From Diploptera punctata (taxonomy: Eukaryota; Arthropoda; Insecta; Blattodea; Blaberidae), in contig JASPKZ010001601.1 of NCBI GenBank assembly GCA_030220185.1, positions 310,001-374,000 on the forward strand: DNA of 64,000 nucleotides, in the 5' to 3' direction. Of the stretch, positions 53,450 to 64,000 are shown in pieces. The position numbers and the translations under genes were made by a program. The notes beneath the pieces are model-generated. The model saw only the letters and a list, made by a program, of their open reading frames with translations, made no database searches and was not told where the DNA came from. The first letter of the stretch is position 1, and each line of letters begins with the position of its first letter.

Positions 53450-53720
53450 GTAGTCTTAACTAATAAACATTACCCACACTGCTAACGTCAGTTGTTTATA
53501 ATGAACGCAAATATTTCCAACAAAGATATTATTTTACTATTATTTATTATTTTGAAAATACCATCGTGTAAAAAATAATGTACAACGCACGTTTATGAAG
53601 TGTATTATAAAATCTCGGAAATTAAAACCTTCGCTTCTGTAAAAACCACTTCCCAACCTCGCATCGGAGATTTTCTCAGAGTATCACAAACAGTGAAAAG
53701 GAGTCTGCAATCTACGGAAT
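53450..53720 (-). repeat. family C repeat, uninterrupted copy
   Basis: Inverse reading: GTTTTTACAGAAGCGAAGG, TTCCGAGATTTTATAATACA, AACGTGCGTTGTACATTATT and GGAAATATTTGCGTTCATTA. The segment around CGAGATTTTATAA is the empty-site equivalent of the LINE-C target at 24.05 kb. Confidence 0.8.
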
Positions 53721-54144
53721 GTAACAAATTCTATTATTATCTCCCCAAACATTCCGCCCTTAATTCTGTTGGCAGACGATAAAAAAAAACATACGAATGC
53801 CTTCTCGTTTTGCTTTATATACTTTATCTCTGAAGTGAGTCGCATTTTTACTTGTATTGCCGCAGGGTGCGATAAAAGAGAGGCGCAGATTCGCGAGGTT
53901 TGCTTTATGTGGGCGAATCTGGTAGACAAGGGATGATATTGGCTAAGTAACGCTGGCGAGTTATTAGAGATTCACAGCGGTTAGGACGTGCCAAGAGTTT
54001 CAATCCGTCTCTCTCATGTTTTATTCATCCGCACACCGGATGTCCGCACTAAACACAATGCAGTACTTCTAGACTCAGTAAGATGTCCAATAGCTCACAC
54101 GAAAGAAAGAATAATCACTAGTTCTCTATTATATACTGGTTTAC
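53721..54144. other. unclassified spacer
   Basis: Nothing recognised. Confidence 0.35.
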
Positions 54145-55385
54145 ATTGGGTACTAATTAAACATAGGCTCAATTCTGGAAATGCGTGCTATTATATATTA
54201 CAGGGACTCTTGACTTCCCAACTCCCTTCAAAAAACGTTAAACTGAAAATATATAAAACTATTATTCTACCTACTTACTTACTTACTTTATTTTCAAATA
54301 CTTGTAATCTCCTTTCCTCTCTTAAAGTAAGAGTCCATGTTTCGCATCCATATAATATAACTGGTAGAATAATAGTTTTATATATTTTCAGTTTAACGTT
54401 TTTTGAAAGGAGTTGCAATGCATAATAGCACGAATTTCCAGAATTGAGCCTATGTTTAATTTCTTTGTGCATCTCATTCCTACTTGTGATTATTGTTCCT
54501 AGGTATTTGAATTCAGCCACTTCCTCAAAAATTCCCTCATTTGGCATTAGATGTTCGTTTCCATTATATAATGCATTTCTACGTGTGACCAAATATTTAG
54601 TTTTACTGATATTTACTTCCAGTCTTAATTTCTTAGTGTTACTCAATAGTGTGTGCGTGTTGTCCTTTAGTATCTCCTCGCTATTGGCCAATAGTACTAC
54701 ATCATCAGCATAAACTAACAGCTTATTAATACTATTGAGTTGTAGGCCTTCCTCCTCCTCTAAAGATTTGATGGCATGCTCTAGTACAAAATTAAATAGT
54801 AAAGGAGATAGTACATCTCCTTGCTTCAACCCATTCTGGATTTCAAAGGTGTCCGAAAACTGTTTGCCTACACGCACCCTACTCTTTGTGCCATTTAGAC
54901 ACATTCGTATAAGTCTAACTTTTTAGGAATTCCGAACTCCAGCCAGTTATATTATATGGATGCGAAACATGGACTCTTACTTTAAGAGACGAAAGGAGAT
55001 TACAAGTATTTGAGAATAAAGTTCTTAGGAAAATCTTGGACCAAAGAGAGATGAACAGACATGTGAATGGAGAAGACTACTTAACAATGAACTACGTGGT
55101 CTTTATAGGAAGCCAGATATAATAAAAACAGTTAAGTCTCGTAGACTGCGATGGGCAGGACATGTGGCACGAATGGGAATGAAAGGCGTCCATGGAAGCT
55201 TCTTGTAGGAAAACCAGAGGGAAAACGCCCAATTGGTAGACCAAGAATGAGGTGGGACGATAACATTAACTATGATTTGAGGGAAGTAGATTATACAGGG
55301 AATGATTGGAAAGCATTAGCTCAGGATAGGGATGTATGGAGAGATAATGTCCGCGCGGCCATGAACCCACGGGTGAGTTAGTTAG
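54145..55385 (+). pseudogene. LINE-A, plus copy split by an inverted LINE-A
   Basis: Left part 54145-54271: IKHRLNSGNACYYILQGLLT and KNVKLKIYKTIILP. Right part 54943-55385: VILYGCETWTLTLRDERRLQ and, open at 55151-55381, KLLVGKPEGKRPIGRPRMRW to NPRV. The two join at ...TTCTACC/AGTTATATTATATGG with no loss. Confidence 0.9.
54272..54942 (-). pseudogene. LINE-A fragment inserted in LINE-A, early 3' end with (TAAG)n
   Basis: The open piece 54904-54275 (209 codons) carries KQGDVLSPLLFNFVLEHAIK, LLVYADDVVLLANSEEILKD and the thumb to ERRLQVFENKVS. Its 3' end is 500 bases short of the normal one, yet it is followed by the same (TAAG)n tail. Flanking duplication is at most two bases. Confidence 0.88.
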
Positions 55386-55518
55386 TTATTAAATACTAGA
55401 TGCCTATTACATTATGCATCAAAAACTTACCTATTTCCAAACACCAAATGCTTGGATACTGACAAGTGAGACCTGCAGAATAAAGTGTTTTGTTTTATTC
55501 CATTAGGAGCTACTTGTC
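55386..55518. other. short spacer
   Basis: Nothing recognised. Confidence 0.3.
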
Positions 55519-55519
55519 C

Positions 55520-55850
55520 ACCGCTGTGGTCTCGAGGTGCCTTGTCACGCAGCGGGCCCCGGTCGGGGCAGTTTTTCTGGGTGAGGGTTTTATCAGGGTT
55601 TTTCCTCACCTGCAAGACAAATGTCAGGAAAACTTTAAGGCTTAAACGGTCCTCGAAATAATATGGCCATCGTCATCTTCATTCTTATCATCATCATCAT
55701 CATCATCATGATCCTTCACCGGTGTGGAAAGCAACGGGAAGCTACCACACCTACAATTCCCTTGTAAAGCTGCAAAGCATAGCATGAAAATGCTATGATT
55801 GCAGTGAAGGACCTGCCTTCGGGCAGAATTACTATGGGTGGATGCAGCTA
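55520..55850 (+). repeat. SINE3 copy with B-box deletion
   Basis: CCACCGCTGTGGTCTCGAGG then CACGCAGCGGGCCCCGGTCG: the GTTCGATTCC core is lost. Body and tail (CATCATCATCATCATCATGA, ACTATGGGTGGATG) are complete. Confidence 0.88.
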
Positions 55851-55929
55851 ATTGAACATACAGCGTCGATATCTGAAACTTTTAATATGTGTTTTTCATA
55901 TCTGATAATTTTCTTATAACATGCTACGT

Positions 55930-56032
55930 AATTCTGTGCTGGCCTCCGTGGTCTAGTGGTCATCTTCCTTAACTCTAGTCCTGAGGGTCAAAACCGGTCG
56001 GAATCGATGGATTTTTAGGATGGAAAAATAAG
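55930..56032 (+). repeat. SINE1 5' part
   Basis: GGCCTCCGTGGTCTAGTGGT and GGGTCAAAACCGGTCGGAAT, then GATTTTTAGGATGGAAAAAT, after which homology ends at mariner-like sequence. Confidence 0.75.
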
Positions 56033-56250
56033 CTGTGAATTCGATAACTAGAGACAAGTTGATTCATGTGTGGCAAAAAATGAGCCACCATTTTGATATT
56101 TGTCGTGTAACACATGGTGCTCACATTGAATGCATAAAATAGTGAAATTTGAACTTTTCTCTTTCCAGGAACGTTGGAATTGCGTTTATATTTTTTGTAG
56201 TTTGGAAGAAATAAATGTTTGAATTCTGTTCCTTCTTTCTGAATAGCCCT
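56033..56250 (+). pseudogene. mariner-like transposase C-terminus and 3' end
   Basis: One plus frame reads DICRVTHGAHIECIK followed by a stop, matching the CRVTxGAHIEHL ending of IS630/mariner relatives of the 1.4-kb element type. GAATAGCCCTGTATAA about 100 bases on fits the terminal repeat plus TA. The rest of the gene is absent. Confidence 0.5.
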
Positions 56251-56694
56251 GTATAACTCTTGTACAATTAAAAAAAAATAAGTTGGTAATTTCATATTTG
56301 TAATGTTACACACAAAAATCCAATAGACATCAATAAATCGATAGAAATAATTAATTATGACCTTTGTTAGATTAGGGTTTTGAGTTCAAACCCAGTGTGT
56401 AGAGTTTATTTGATGTGGTAACATATTATTGATATAGGTATCGAAGCGCATGACGTAATTCTGTTTGATCTGTGGCGCATATTAACAATTATAATGCGTG
56501 GTTACGCGTAGCGGTGTTCTCAAAATAGACATTCTGCTTTTTCTTTTAGTAAACAAATCCACAGAGCATACTGGTATGGCAAATCACCATCCAACTCTAC
56601 TGTTCTAACGAATAACTTCAAAATGGATACAAATACTAGAAAAATTACTCTTTTTTTGTGATCTATAAATTTGACTAAGGAGGTAACTGACAAA
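56251..56694. other. unclassified spacer
   Basis: Nothing recognised. Confidence 0.3.
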
Positions 56695-57520
56695 CATTGC
56701 AAGGCGAAACCTATCTTGAAATGTCTTACTGTTCTTACCCAAAGACTTCAACGTGTTCATAATTCTTGCATGCGTTTTATTTGTGGTATACGTAAATTTG
56801 ATCACGTTACACCATCCCTGGCTTCGTCTACAAGATGGTAGAACCATCCATTCCCTATGCCTTCTCTATAACATATTACACACATCATTACCTTATTATT
56901 TATCACACCGCTTCACTAGACTCTCTGATCCCTTGAGCACAGTGTCCTTTATATCCCTCCTCATCACACTACCTATTATTCAAAATCTTTTACAATTTAT
57001 CTTGCTAGAACATGGGATTCCCTTCCACCCTATGTCAGAGACTGCCAAACTTTACCATCTTTCAGAAACAAATTGAAAATAAAATTATTAACAGAAACAA
57101 CTCACTAATATTACTTTTTAAAAATTAATAATTTGTTTTTTTTTTCATTATTTAATAAAAATAGTTTTAAGATTTGTTAATATATTTACCTAATGCCTTG
57201 TATAATAAGCGATAGATTAATTCATTATAGTTTATTACTTTCTTTGTATTTTTTCTTTCTTTTCTTTTTATGTATAGTAGATTCAAGCTGTTATTCCTTT
57301 CTGTATTTATTCTATCATTAAATTAATTTTAATTGTATTTAATTTTATTGTATTATTAGACATTATTTTCATTATTATTCAATTTGACAGATAATTAATT
57401 GTTTAGTGTGACTATTATTGTATTTATATGTAACATATGTTGGTCCTGGTGAGTGGAAGAGAAGGCCACATGGGCTTAACTCCACCAGGCTAAATAAATC
57501 TATTCTATTCTAGTCTATAA
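56695..57520 (+). pseudogene. LINE C-terminus and 3' UTR (jockey/CR1-like)
   Basis: LTVLTQRLQRVHNSCMRFIC and GIRKFDHVTPSLAS, then in another frame GRTIHSLCLLYNILHTSLPY, and back SFTIYLARTWDSLPPYVRDC then FRNKLKIKLL. This is the QxVHNSCxRFI...WxSLPxxVR ending of jockey-like LINEs, with at least two frameshifts. It is followed by 400 bases of AT-rich UTR and GGGCTTAACTCCACCAGGCT, AAATAAATCTATTCTATTCT, a typical tail. Confidence 0.75.
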
Positions 57521-58055
57521 AAGGGTTGTGATATACAAAGGCCGTGTCCAAATGTAACTCCCATTTTTAACTGCAATACACTAAAATCAAGCGCCAATAT
57601 CTCATTTAAAACGGAAAGTTATACAACTCCTGTATTTGGCAGACTGGAAAACCCTCACTATCCGCCGTCCGCAACGCGTCCCGCCTCACTTCACTCTGTC
57701 CTTAACTCATGCAAGAATAAATATCTTCACCTTTCAGTGGACTGCCATTGCTGGATTCTGACTTCCATTTCTGTGCCTAGCACTTTAAAATGGTACTTTT
57801 TTGTTTTTGGCACGGTCTTGGTACATCACGAACGCTTTTCTGGAGGAAATTTCAAAATAGGTTTGGGCAAGCGATGGTAGACAGTTAAAGCAAGATTTTA
57901 TATTGCCTGAGTAATTAAAGTTAATAAATAATTTTGTATTTTAAAATTACTTTAAATATAACAAATAAAAATCTAAAAATAGTTACTGTCAAAACAAAAC
58001 AAACAAACAAACAAACATTGATTTCTATACATTAGATAAAATTATACGAACATTA
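57521..58055. other. unclassified spacer
   Basis: Nothing recognised. Confidence 0.35.
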
Positions 58056-58284
58056 CTTAATTAATAAATATGGATTTTCATCAAGTAAACACCAACTCAA
58101 TTGATTATTAATGGAAATATTTAGAATTCAGACAACAATGGATTAAAGCAATTTTTATATAGTTGTTCGTTATTGTCAAATAAAAAAATAACAATAAAAA
58201 TATTTTAGTAGATATTTTTAAAGAATGCTTTTAAAAAATCGATTTAATCCATTGTTGTCAGAGTTCTAAATATTTCCATTAATC
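58056..58284. repeat. family E block and a ~48-bp-arm foldback
   Basis: 58056-58106 repeats 6787-6840. Next to it TAATGGAAATATTTAGAATT, CAGACAACAATGGATTAAAG (58109-58148) is answered by TTTAATCCATTGTTGTCAGA, GTTCTAAATATTTCCATTA (58242-58282). It looks like a small MITE inserted in family E. Confidence 0.8.
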
Positions 58285-58367
58285 TTTAAATAATATACTA
58301 TATTTTATATAATATATAAAATCAATTAAGTTATGTAGGTAGGAGATAACACTATGAGGTTTATTTT

Positions 58368-58505
58368 AATTTTGTTTAGTTGTTTCTTGACGTCAGTTGT
58401 GAACATGAACAACATTGAGAATGTCACAAAACAGTGACGAAATCTAGATCTGCGAGGGAGTTAAGAAGTATGAGGTGAGTCAAGAAACAACTCAACAAAA
58501 TTAAA
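58368..58505. repeat. small inverted repeat related to family C
   Basis: AATTTTGTTTAGTTGTTTCT and its inverse AAGAAACAACTCAACAAAATT close the segment. Inside, GAGAATGTCACAAAACAGTG and GATCTGCGAGGGAGTTAAGA also occur, inverted, at 25225-25290. Confidence 0.8.
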
Positions 58506-58514
58506 ATATAAAAT

Positions 58515-59105
58515 CAATCTTTGTTTGTTTGTTTGATTGTTCGTATTCTATGCGCGGCCATACCGTTGATCCGATTTTGATAGGGTATTTTTGCAAAATG
58601 TTTAGGCGATTCCCGGGATGAACATAGGCTATAAGAGAGTTGTGATATTCAACCCCTTCACCCCTAAAAATCACCCTTTGTAGCGAAAAACGTGAAATAT
58701 AAAGTCCCTATTTTGACGCTTAAATGGCTTACGGCTGCCCTAAAAAAAAAAAAAACCATAACAAATACAACACAATAATGTACACAGAAAGATAAACATA
58801 TGGTTTCGCGGACTTTTTTGTAGAGTTTGTTGAGGTATTTAATTCTGTGTACATTAATTTGGTGTATCTCTTAAGGTTTAGGCAGCGTAAGCCAGTTAAG
58901 CGTCAAAATACGGACTTTATTTCACGTTTTTTAGTATAAAGGGTGGTTTTTAGGGGTGAAGGGGTTGAGTATTACAACTCTCTTATAGCCTATGTTCTTC
59001 CCGGGAATCTCCAGAACATTTTGCAAAAAAACATCAAAATCGGATCATTGGTACGGTCGCGCATAGAATATGAACAAATAAACAAACATTAATGTTTATA
59101 TATTA
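58515..59105. repeat. family B foldback, ~270-bp arms
   Basis: The left arm runs from TTTGTTTGTTTGATTGTTCG, GGCGATTCCCGGGATGAACA and CACCCTTTGTAGCGAAAAAC to ACAATAATGTACACAG. The right arm runs inversely from TGTGTACATTAATTTGGTGT, through CTCTTATAGCCTATGTTCTT and CAGAACATTTTGCAAAAAAA, to ATGAACAAATAAACAAACAT. The arms carry many mismatches but pair over their whole length. Confidence 0.88.
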
Positions 59106-59845
59106 GATATCGTATATCTGTGTTTCTATAATGTATCAATAATAATTATTGATATCAAGTTATAACAAATTATCTATGATCTTAAGCACCAGGATACAGG
59201 ATATCCACAAGATACTGATTCGCGAATCAATATATGTTGATATCTAGAACTGCAAACATTACAATGTACCACAAGACTCTCCGTGTTAAAGCCGAACTGT
59301 TGTTTCCCAGCTTGTGGAGAGGGCCACAAACCTCTATCGATCCAGCAGCGAAAAGCAATCTTATCCCTACAAAACCCAATTCCCTGTCGTGAACTGCAAT
59401 TTGTTTTGAATCAAAACGAAATACTAATCCACATGTTCTCCATGTATTCTAACTATAATAATAACGGTATATTTTCCTCAAGGAGTTAAACCCATAAGGT
59501 CTTCTCTTCCAATTCACAAGAGTTATATCATTTTTTTATTAGATACAACTTTACTCATTAGAAGATCGCCTCAAGGACAAAGTGATACTTTTTTTAAATT
59601 GATGAAATACATTTTGTAAATACATTTTTTTAAAAATTCAAATTTTAGGCCTAATTGAAGTATACATAGTATAAAGCAGAAAACTTGAAAAAGATGGTTT
59701 CTTAAAATTGAAATTGATCCTCTAATGGCAGCGATGGCAATTTTAGAAAGATACACCCTGTCCAAATCTAAGGAATTCCAAAATTTGGCTAAGCACCTCT
59801 TGCCCTGATCATCAATCCTGTGACAGTTATACTATCTAGTTGGTA
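59106..59845. other. unclassified spacer
   Basis: Nothing recognised. Confidence 0.35.
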
Positions 59846-59847
59846 TT

Positions 59848-60272
59848 TATCATAAGTAATGCCACGAGTGATTTCCAAATTTCACGACTCACGAAGTGAG
59901 GAGTGAATTTATCTAGAGAATTTGGAAATCAAGAGTGGCATTTGTTAGGACTATTTAACGAATAAAATTAAGCTGTTTACTCACAAATTATTATTTAACT
60001 GTAGTTATTTTAAAATATTTATATATCTAATGTAAACGGCGATGTTTGAAAACAAATGAGAAACGATAGGTACGCTTCATCTGCTTCTTTTGTTTATCAC
60101 TGCAACTAGATCATACTATTTCAGAATATTAAAAAGGAGAAGCTTTCTTTAATATGGTAATCGTAACACTGATAAATATTTCGTGAAACACGACTCTGAT
60201 TGGTTGTAAAACAGAAATCATTGAAACGTGATTGGTCATTGACTCCCATTTGGGGCATGAGTTAAATAGTCT
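59848..60272 (-). repeat. family A, copy 7, internally deleted
   Basis: It begins TTTATCATAAGTAATGCCAC and ends GGCATGAGTTAAATAGTC. One side of the hairpin lacks ~14 bases (CCAAATTTCACGACTCACG), and the block between TAGATCATACTATTTC and AGAATATTAAAAAGG is missing. Confidence 0.8.
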
Positions 60273-60525
60273 TTGTAATAGTCAATTGTTGGCTCATATA
60301 TGGCTTTCTTTTCAGTCAACTTCCTCAGGTTGGCCACTATGAGTCTCAAACGAATTGTGGGATCTAATATCATACGAATACAGTATTAACAATTATGAAT
60401 TATATGCAGCTTGATTAATAATACATAATGCACACAATATATAGCCTAAAGATGACAAGGCAAAACAAAAAAAAATAAAAATAGTAAAAAAAATATTACC
60501 TTTATTAATTATACCTGCAACATAA
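60273..60525. other. unclassified spacer
   Basis: Nothing recognised. Confidence 0.3.
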
Positions 60526-60529
60526 TTAT

Positions 60530-60790
60530 ATAGTAATTGCTGCATGGACAATAACGTATGCTAATGATCGTGAGGCCGCAAGACGGGCAAGACGTGAGTT
60601 GAACGTAGCATTGCAGCCGTCGACTGTGGGGAAGTGGAGAAAACGACTGCTGGAAACGGGAAGGATGCAGAAAATCAAACTTCCTGGAAGGCCTCCCATT
60701 AGCACGGATGCAGAAAGAACGAAGAGAATTGTGCAGGCGTTCGACCATAGCCCACAAAAATCAACCCGCCAAGCTGCACGTGAGCAATGA
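60530..60790 (+). pseudogene. mariner-like transposase N-terminal HTH fragment
   Basis: The plus frame reads DREAARRARRELNVALQPST, VGKWRKRLLETGRMQKIKLP, GRPPISTDAERTKRIVQAFD and HSPQKSTRQAAREQ then a stop. Two helix-turn-helix blocks separated by a GRPP hinge are the DNA-binding part of Tc1/mariner-type transposases. The spacing and the RQAA ending resemble the DUF4817 group at 1.4 kb, but this is a different family. The catalytic part is missing. Confidence 0.7.
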
Positions 60791-60960
60791 TTTGTTTTGT
60801 TTTGTTCTATTGTTGTAATTTGAAGGATTACGTTTCCAATGATAACATCATATTTCCTTTAATAATAATATTTTCGTTACAAAATGCAATCAAACGTATA
60901 GCCATATTTCTGAATCACTCTGTAATTTGATTTATATTTAGAGATACTATCGATGAATAA
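60791..60960. other. short spacer
   Basis: Nothing recognised. Confidence 0.3.
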
Positions 60961-60964
60961 TAAA

Positions 60965-61250
60965 TGTTGTTTAATAGATGTTGGTGACCGATAACTATAG
61001 GTTGTGACTTCTCAGGATTTATGTCTGTTTTTTCGTCCACATTGCTGTAGAATCAACGTATTCATTAAGTTATTTAAGTGCATCGTTATGAGTTCTGTTC
61101 TAGTGAGTATATACTTGTAGGTCATCAGCGTACATATGATATTTGCAATGTTAGCAGACAGTAATGCCATTAATTCATATAAAATATAAAACTGGACCTA
61201 ATGCTGATCCTTGTGGTAGTCGGCACTCTACTGACCTCTGTGAAGAAAAA
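60965..61250 (-). pseudogene. LINE RT palm fragment (jockey/CR1-like)
   Basis: The minus strand reads SECRLPQGSALGPVLYFI, a stop, INGITVC, another stop, then HMYADDLQVYTH with the catalytic YADD. THND-LKNLINTINSNV-like residues follow. LPQGSALGPxLF plus YADDLQ is the core of the RT in jockey/I/CR1-like LINEs, a clade other than LINE-A. Stops lie between the two motifs. Confidence 0.8.
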
Positions 61251-61284
61251 TGAAAACCTGCAACCACTGAATCGAATATTTCTA

Positions 61285-61912
61285 CTTGACTATTTAATTC
61301 ATGCTACAAATGGCAATCAATGACCAATCACGTTTCAATGAATTTTGTTTTACAACCGATGACAGTAGTGATTCATCTCGCTCTTTACCTATTTATCTTT
61401 ATCAGCTCCTGCTTTTGTGATAAAGAAAGCTCCACCTTTTAATATTCTGAACAGGCCAGAGCATTATTTTTCTCCAACAAATATATTGAATATAGCAAAT
61501 AATGAACAGTTTCCGTGATTTTACCGAGTTGATTACTAAAATGTAGATAATAACCTATACTGTTGATTATAATATACAGTTTGACCTGTTTTATTATTTC
61601 TCCACTAGGGCGCAATCTTACAATATTACGATCCTATTTGGCAATAAATAATATGATCAAGTTGCAGTGTTTAAACATAGCCTCCCATTTGTGATTTGCT
61701 TTCAGACATCGCCGTTTACATTAAATGTATGAAAATACCGGTAACTATATTTAAATAATGATTTGTGAGTAAACAGCTTAATTTTATTCGTTAAATAGTC
61801 CTAACAAATACCACTCTTGATTTCCAAATCCTCTAGATAAATTCACTTGTAACTTCGTGAGTCGTGAATTTATCGATGATTTGGAAATCACTCGTGGCAT
61901 TACTTATGAAAA
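61285..61912 (+). repeat. family A, copy 8
   Basis: It starts GACTATTTAATTCATGCTAC and ends GGCATTACTTATGAAAA. The block TGCAGTGACTGACT to GAATTAATATA is replaced by CTCCAACAAATATATTGAAT, as in copies 1 and 4, marking the second subfamily. The hairpin is kept. Confidence 0.8.
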
Positions 61913-62615
61913 TGTTCAATTTAACGAATAATGAATTGTTTTAAACGACCGGTTGAATGTTTGACATTCTATTATTGGTTGTTGCGTTCTAAAAAATACT
62001 AAGGAAAGTTGTTAATGATACAAAGATCGGTAGAGACATGCTACAATGGCATATCCGGCATGAGACAGTCATTTGCAGTGACAGTTCTGGTTAGTGGGTC
62101 CTGTCCTTGTTACACAAATGTTATTGTTATTAACATTTATAAAGTTTGCTAATCTGCTTAATGAATCGCTAGTTACTACAATGAAGGCTGTAGATAGCAA
62201 ATTGCTAGCAGATTAAGTTTTAAACAGTTGTAGAACTGCTGAAGAGGTGCTTAGCAACGGCCAACTGGCGCCAAACAATATTCCTTTGTTTTTAAGTAAT
62301 TAAATTCCGAAATACGTCGTGCGCTCGTCTTTTGTGATCTCAGTTAATGAATGCGCGGCAATAGATTTTCTTAGCGTCTCGTCAGAGAGCTTCAAGTTTT
62401 AAAGGATTTTATGTGTACATCGCTTTTCCAATTAACGCTTACTTCAATCTTGTAATTCATTTTATATTTACAATACATAGAGATAGCTGAATTTCTATAT
62501 CGTCTTTTCTTTCAAGTTTTGCTTACAGTGTTGTCAAGTTATAGAATATGGCCAGTCGCATCAATGGGTCAATTATTGACAATTTTTCGGTTACCGATAC
62601 ATTAATATCGATTGC
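61913..62615. other. unclassified spacer
   Basis: Nothing recognised. Confidence 0.35.
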
Positions 62616-62617
62616 AC

Positions 62618-63105
62618 CATACTTATTCACTGGCACCATCGAACCCGCAGGTTCATGGCCGCGCGGACATAAGCTCTCCTATCCTCAGCTAATGTTTTCC
62701 AATCATTCCCTGTATAATCTAATTCCCTCAAATCATAGTTAATGTTGTTCTCCCACCTCATTCTTGGTCTACCTGCTGGGCGTTTTCCCTCTGGTTTTCC
62801 TACAAGAAGCTTCCATGCACGTCTTTCATTCCCCATACGTGCAACATGTCCTGCCCATCGCAGTCTACGAGACTTAACTGTTCTTATTATATGCGGCTTC
62901 CTATAAAGACCATGTAGTTCATTGTTATGTAGTCTTCTCCATTCACCTGTCTGTTCATCTGTCTTTGGTCCAAAAATTTTCCTAAGTACTTTATTCTCAA
63001 ATACTTGTAATCTCCTTTCCTCCCTTAAAGTAAGAGTCCATGTTTTGCATCCATATAATATAACTGGTAGAATAATAGTTTTATATATTTTCAGCTTAAC
63101 GTTTT
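62618..63105 (-). pseudogene. LINE-A, 3' terminal copy
   Basis: From CACTGGCACCATCGAACCCG it reads back through RMGNERRAWKLLVGKPEGKR and RRLQVFENKVLRKIFGPKTD to KNVKLKIYKT, then stops. Small deletions occur near the 3' end (MER for CMESLCP-like codons). Confidence 0.9.
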
Positions 63106-63379
63106 TATCGATTGCATCATGTTGAAATTAATTCGTTCGACGAATGTCCTTTATGCTGATACATTTTTTCAATTGCTGATAAAGAATACATACAATTTAT
63201 TTCTGTATATTATTTGCTATGTACAGAAAGTGAGGGAACTCTCACAAGTTCACAAAAAACTTGTATGTTTATCCATATCACTACGGTACAACCGCCACAA
63301 AAGGAAGTCTTAAAAAAAAGCGTTCCCAGAGAACACGAATTTCCTCTGCAGTTGAATTAAATAAAATGTTCAGCAACAT
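63106..63379. other. unclassified spacer
   Basis: Nothing certain; it could hold the decayed start of the next feature. Confidence 0.3.
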
Positions 63380-63425
63380 AAGATAGCAATGTTTCGTAAC
63401 AAAGAGCGAGCATGTCGCCGTGTGA

Positions 63426-63677
63426 TTGAATATAAACCTCCTAATTTCCGAACCGATGCTCCAAGGACAAGCTCTATCTGTTACTAAATCCCTAGGGAAT
63501 AACGATTTTCAAGGCATCTTCAGGTCGGCTGTGGACAGTTTTAAAAGACGACACAACGTAGTGCGGACGAAACTACAGTTAGCGAGTAGAAACCGAAACT
63601 GCATACTTTCATTTCAGGCCACGCGCCTAACAGACTTTAATGTGGAAAAAAATTGGTCCTATGCGATTCCGCTTTGA
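63426..63677 (+). pseudogene. pogo/Tigger-type (CENP-B-like) DNA-binding domain fragment
   Basis: The 83-codon plus frame reads NLLISEPMLQGQALSVTKSL then GNNDFQGIFRSAVDSFKRRH and NVVRTKLQLASRN. The pattern PxxxxxLQ..AL..AK.L..DF..S.GW...FK.RHN is the second HTH of CENP-B/Tigger transposases. Here the GW is changed to SA. No catalytic part follows. Confidence 0.65.
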
Positions 63678-63900
63678 ACAAGTTTTACCAGGTAATTAAA
63701 GTACGGAACAGAGTTACCTGCTCATTACTAAGATAAAATTATGTACAATTTCTCTCTATGGCGACAGAAAACCCCAAACTTACAGACCAGACATGGAAAA
63801 TCATGATATCACCATAGTAGTTAAATGAAATAATAAATAACAACAATTAAAAAATAAGGCGAAGCAAAATATGATAAACTGAGAAATAATTAAACAATAT
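63678..63900. other. short spacer
   Basis: Nothing recognised. Confidence 0.3.
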
Positions 63901-63902
63901 AA

Positions 63903-64000
63903 TAATGATGATGATGATGATGATCCATCCATAGTAATTCTGCCCGAAGGCAGGTCCTTCACTGCAATCATAGCATTTTCATGCTATGCTTGCAGCTTTA
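63903..64000 (-). repeat. SINE3 3' part running off the window
   Basis: (ATG)n, then CCATCCATAGTAATTCTGCC and AGCATTTTCATGCTATGCTT are the inverse SINE3 tail; the head lies beyond 64000. Confidence 0.85.

Noticed and set aside
40907..64000. Upstream NOS1AP exon (FEAK residues before YIG)
   Set aside because: No minus-strand match with splice sites was found by eye; presumably beyond 64000.

Overview
The window looks like intronic DNA from a large, repeat-rich arthropod genome. A cockroach-like or other polyneopteran insect is my guess from the style of the dominant retrotransposon; nothing in the window proves it. There are no bacterial features. AT-rich spacers, spliced exons, tRNA-derived SINEs, non-LTR retrotransposons (LINEs), Penelope-like elements with GIY-YIG domains, mariner/Tc1/pogo remnants and foldback elements fill almost everything.

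The only host-gene signal is two short minus-strand exons, at 40835-40906 and 13535-13626. Both have consensus splice sites and both are phase 0. Joined in transcript order they encode consecutive parts of the PTB domain of NOS1AP (CAPON), the nitric oxide synthase adaptor. The window is therefore best read as three introns, or parts of introns, of NOS1AP. The 27.2 kb between the exons is one complete intron; 1-13534 and 40907-64000 belong to the neighbouring introns. The 13.5 kb exon lacks one base and is out of frame as assembled.

Layout. 0.5-2.6 kb: LINE-B fragment and a 1262-bp dead mariner with long TIRs. 3.2-4.8 kb: two copies of a ~750-bp hairpin-ended repeat (family A), one with a perfect 95-bp inverted repeat inside. 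5.3-6.7 kb: tandem and foldback family B, then SINE1. 7.4-9.9 kb: LINE fragments and a family A copy nested in another. 10.5-13.2 kb: SINE2, a Penelope-like element and LINE-A. 13.5 kb: NOS1AP exon. 13.8-22 kb: LINE-A, LINE-B, LINE-F and SINEs. 22-23.9 kb: LINE-G with a 663-bp tandem duplication. 24-25.3 kb: solo LTR inside LINE-C inside family C. 25.7-30.2 kb: further LINEs. 31.5-32.3 kb: a second Penelope-like element. 32.5-36.9 kb: a ~329-bp tandem satellite made from LINE-A coding sequence. 37-40.4 kb: LINE, Tc1 and SINE remnants. 40.8 kb: NOS1AP exon. 42.4-44.9 kb: LINE-A inserted in LINE-B with a 10-bp target duplication. 45.4-46.4 kb: foldback and pogo-like element. 50.1-51 kb: 79-bp minisatellite carrying SINE sequence. 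51-64 kb: LINEs, SINEs, foldbacks and transposase remnants.

Family names (LINE-A to LINE-J, SINE1-5, families A-E) are working labels used only here. No intact, probably mobile element was found; every reverse transcriptase or transposase reading frame is truncated or broken.
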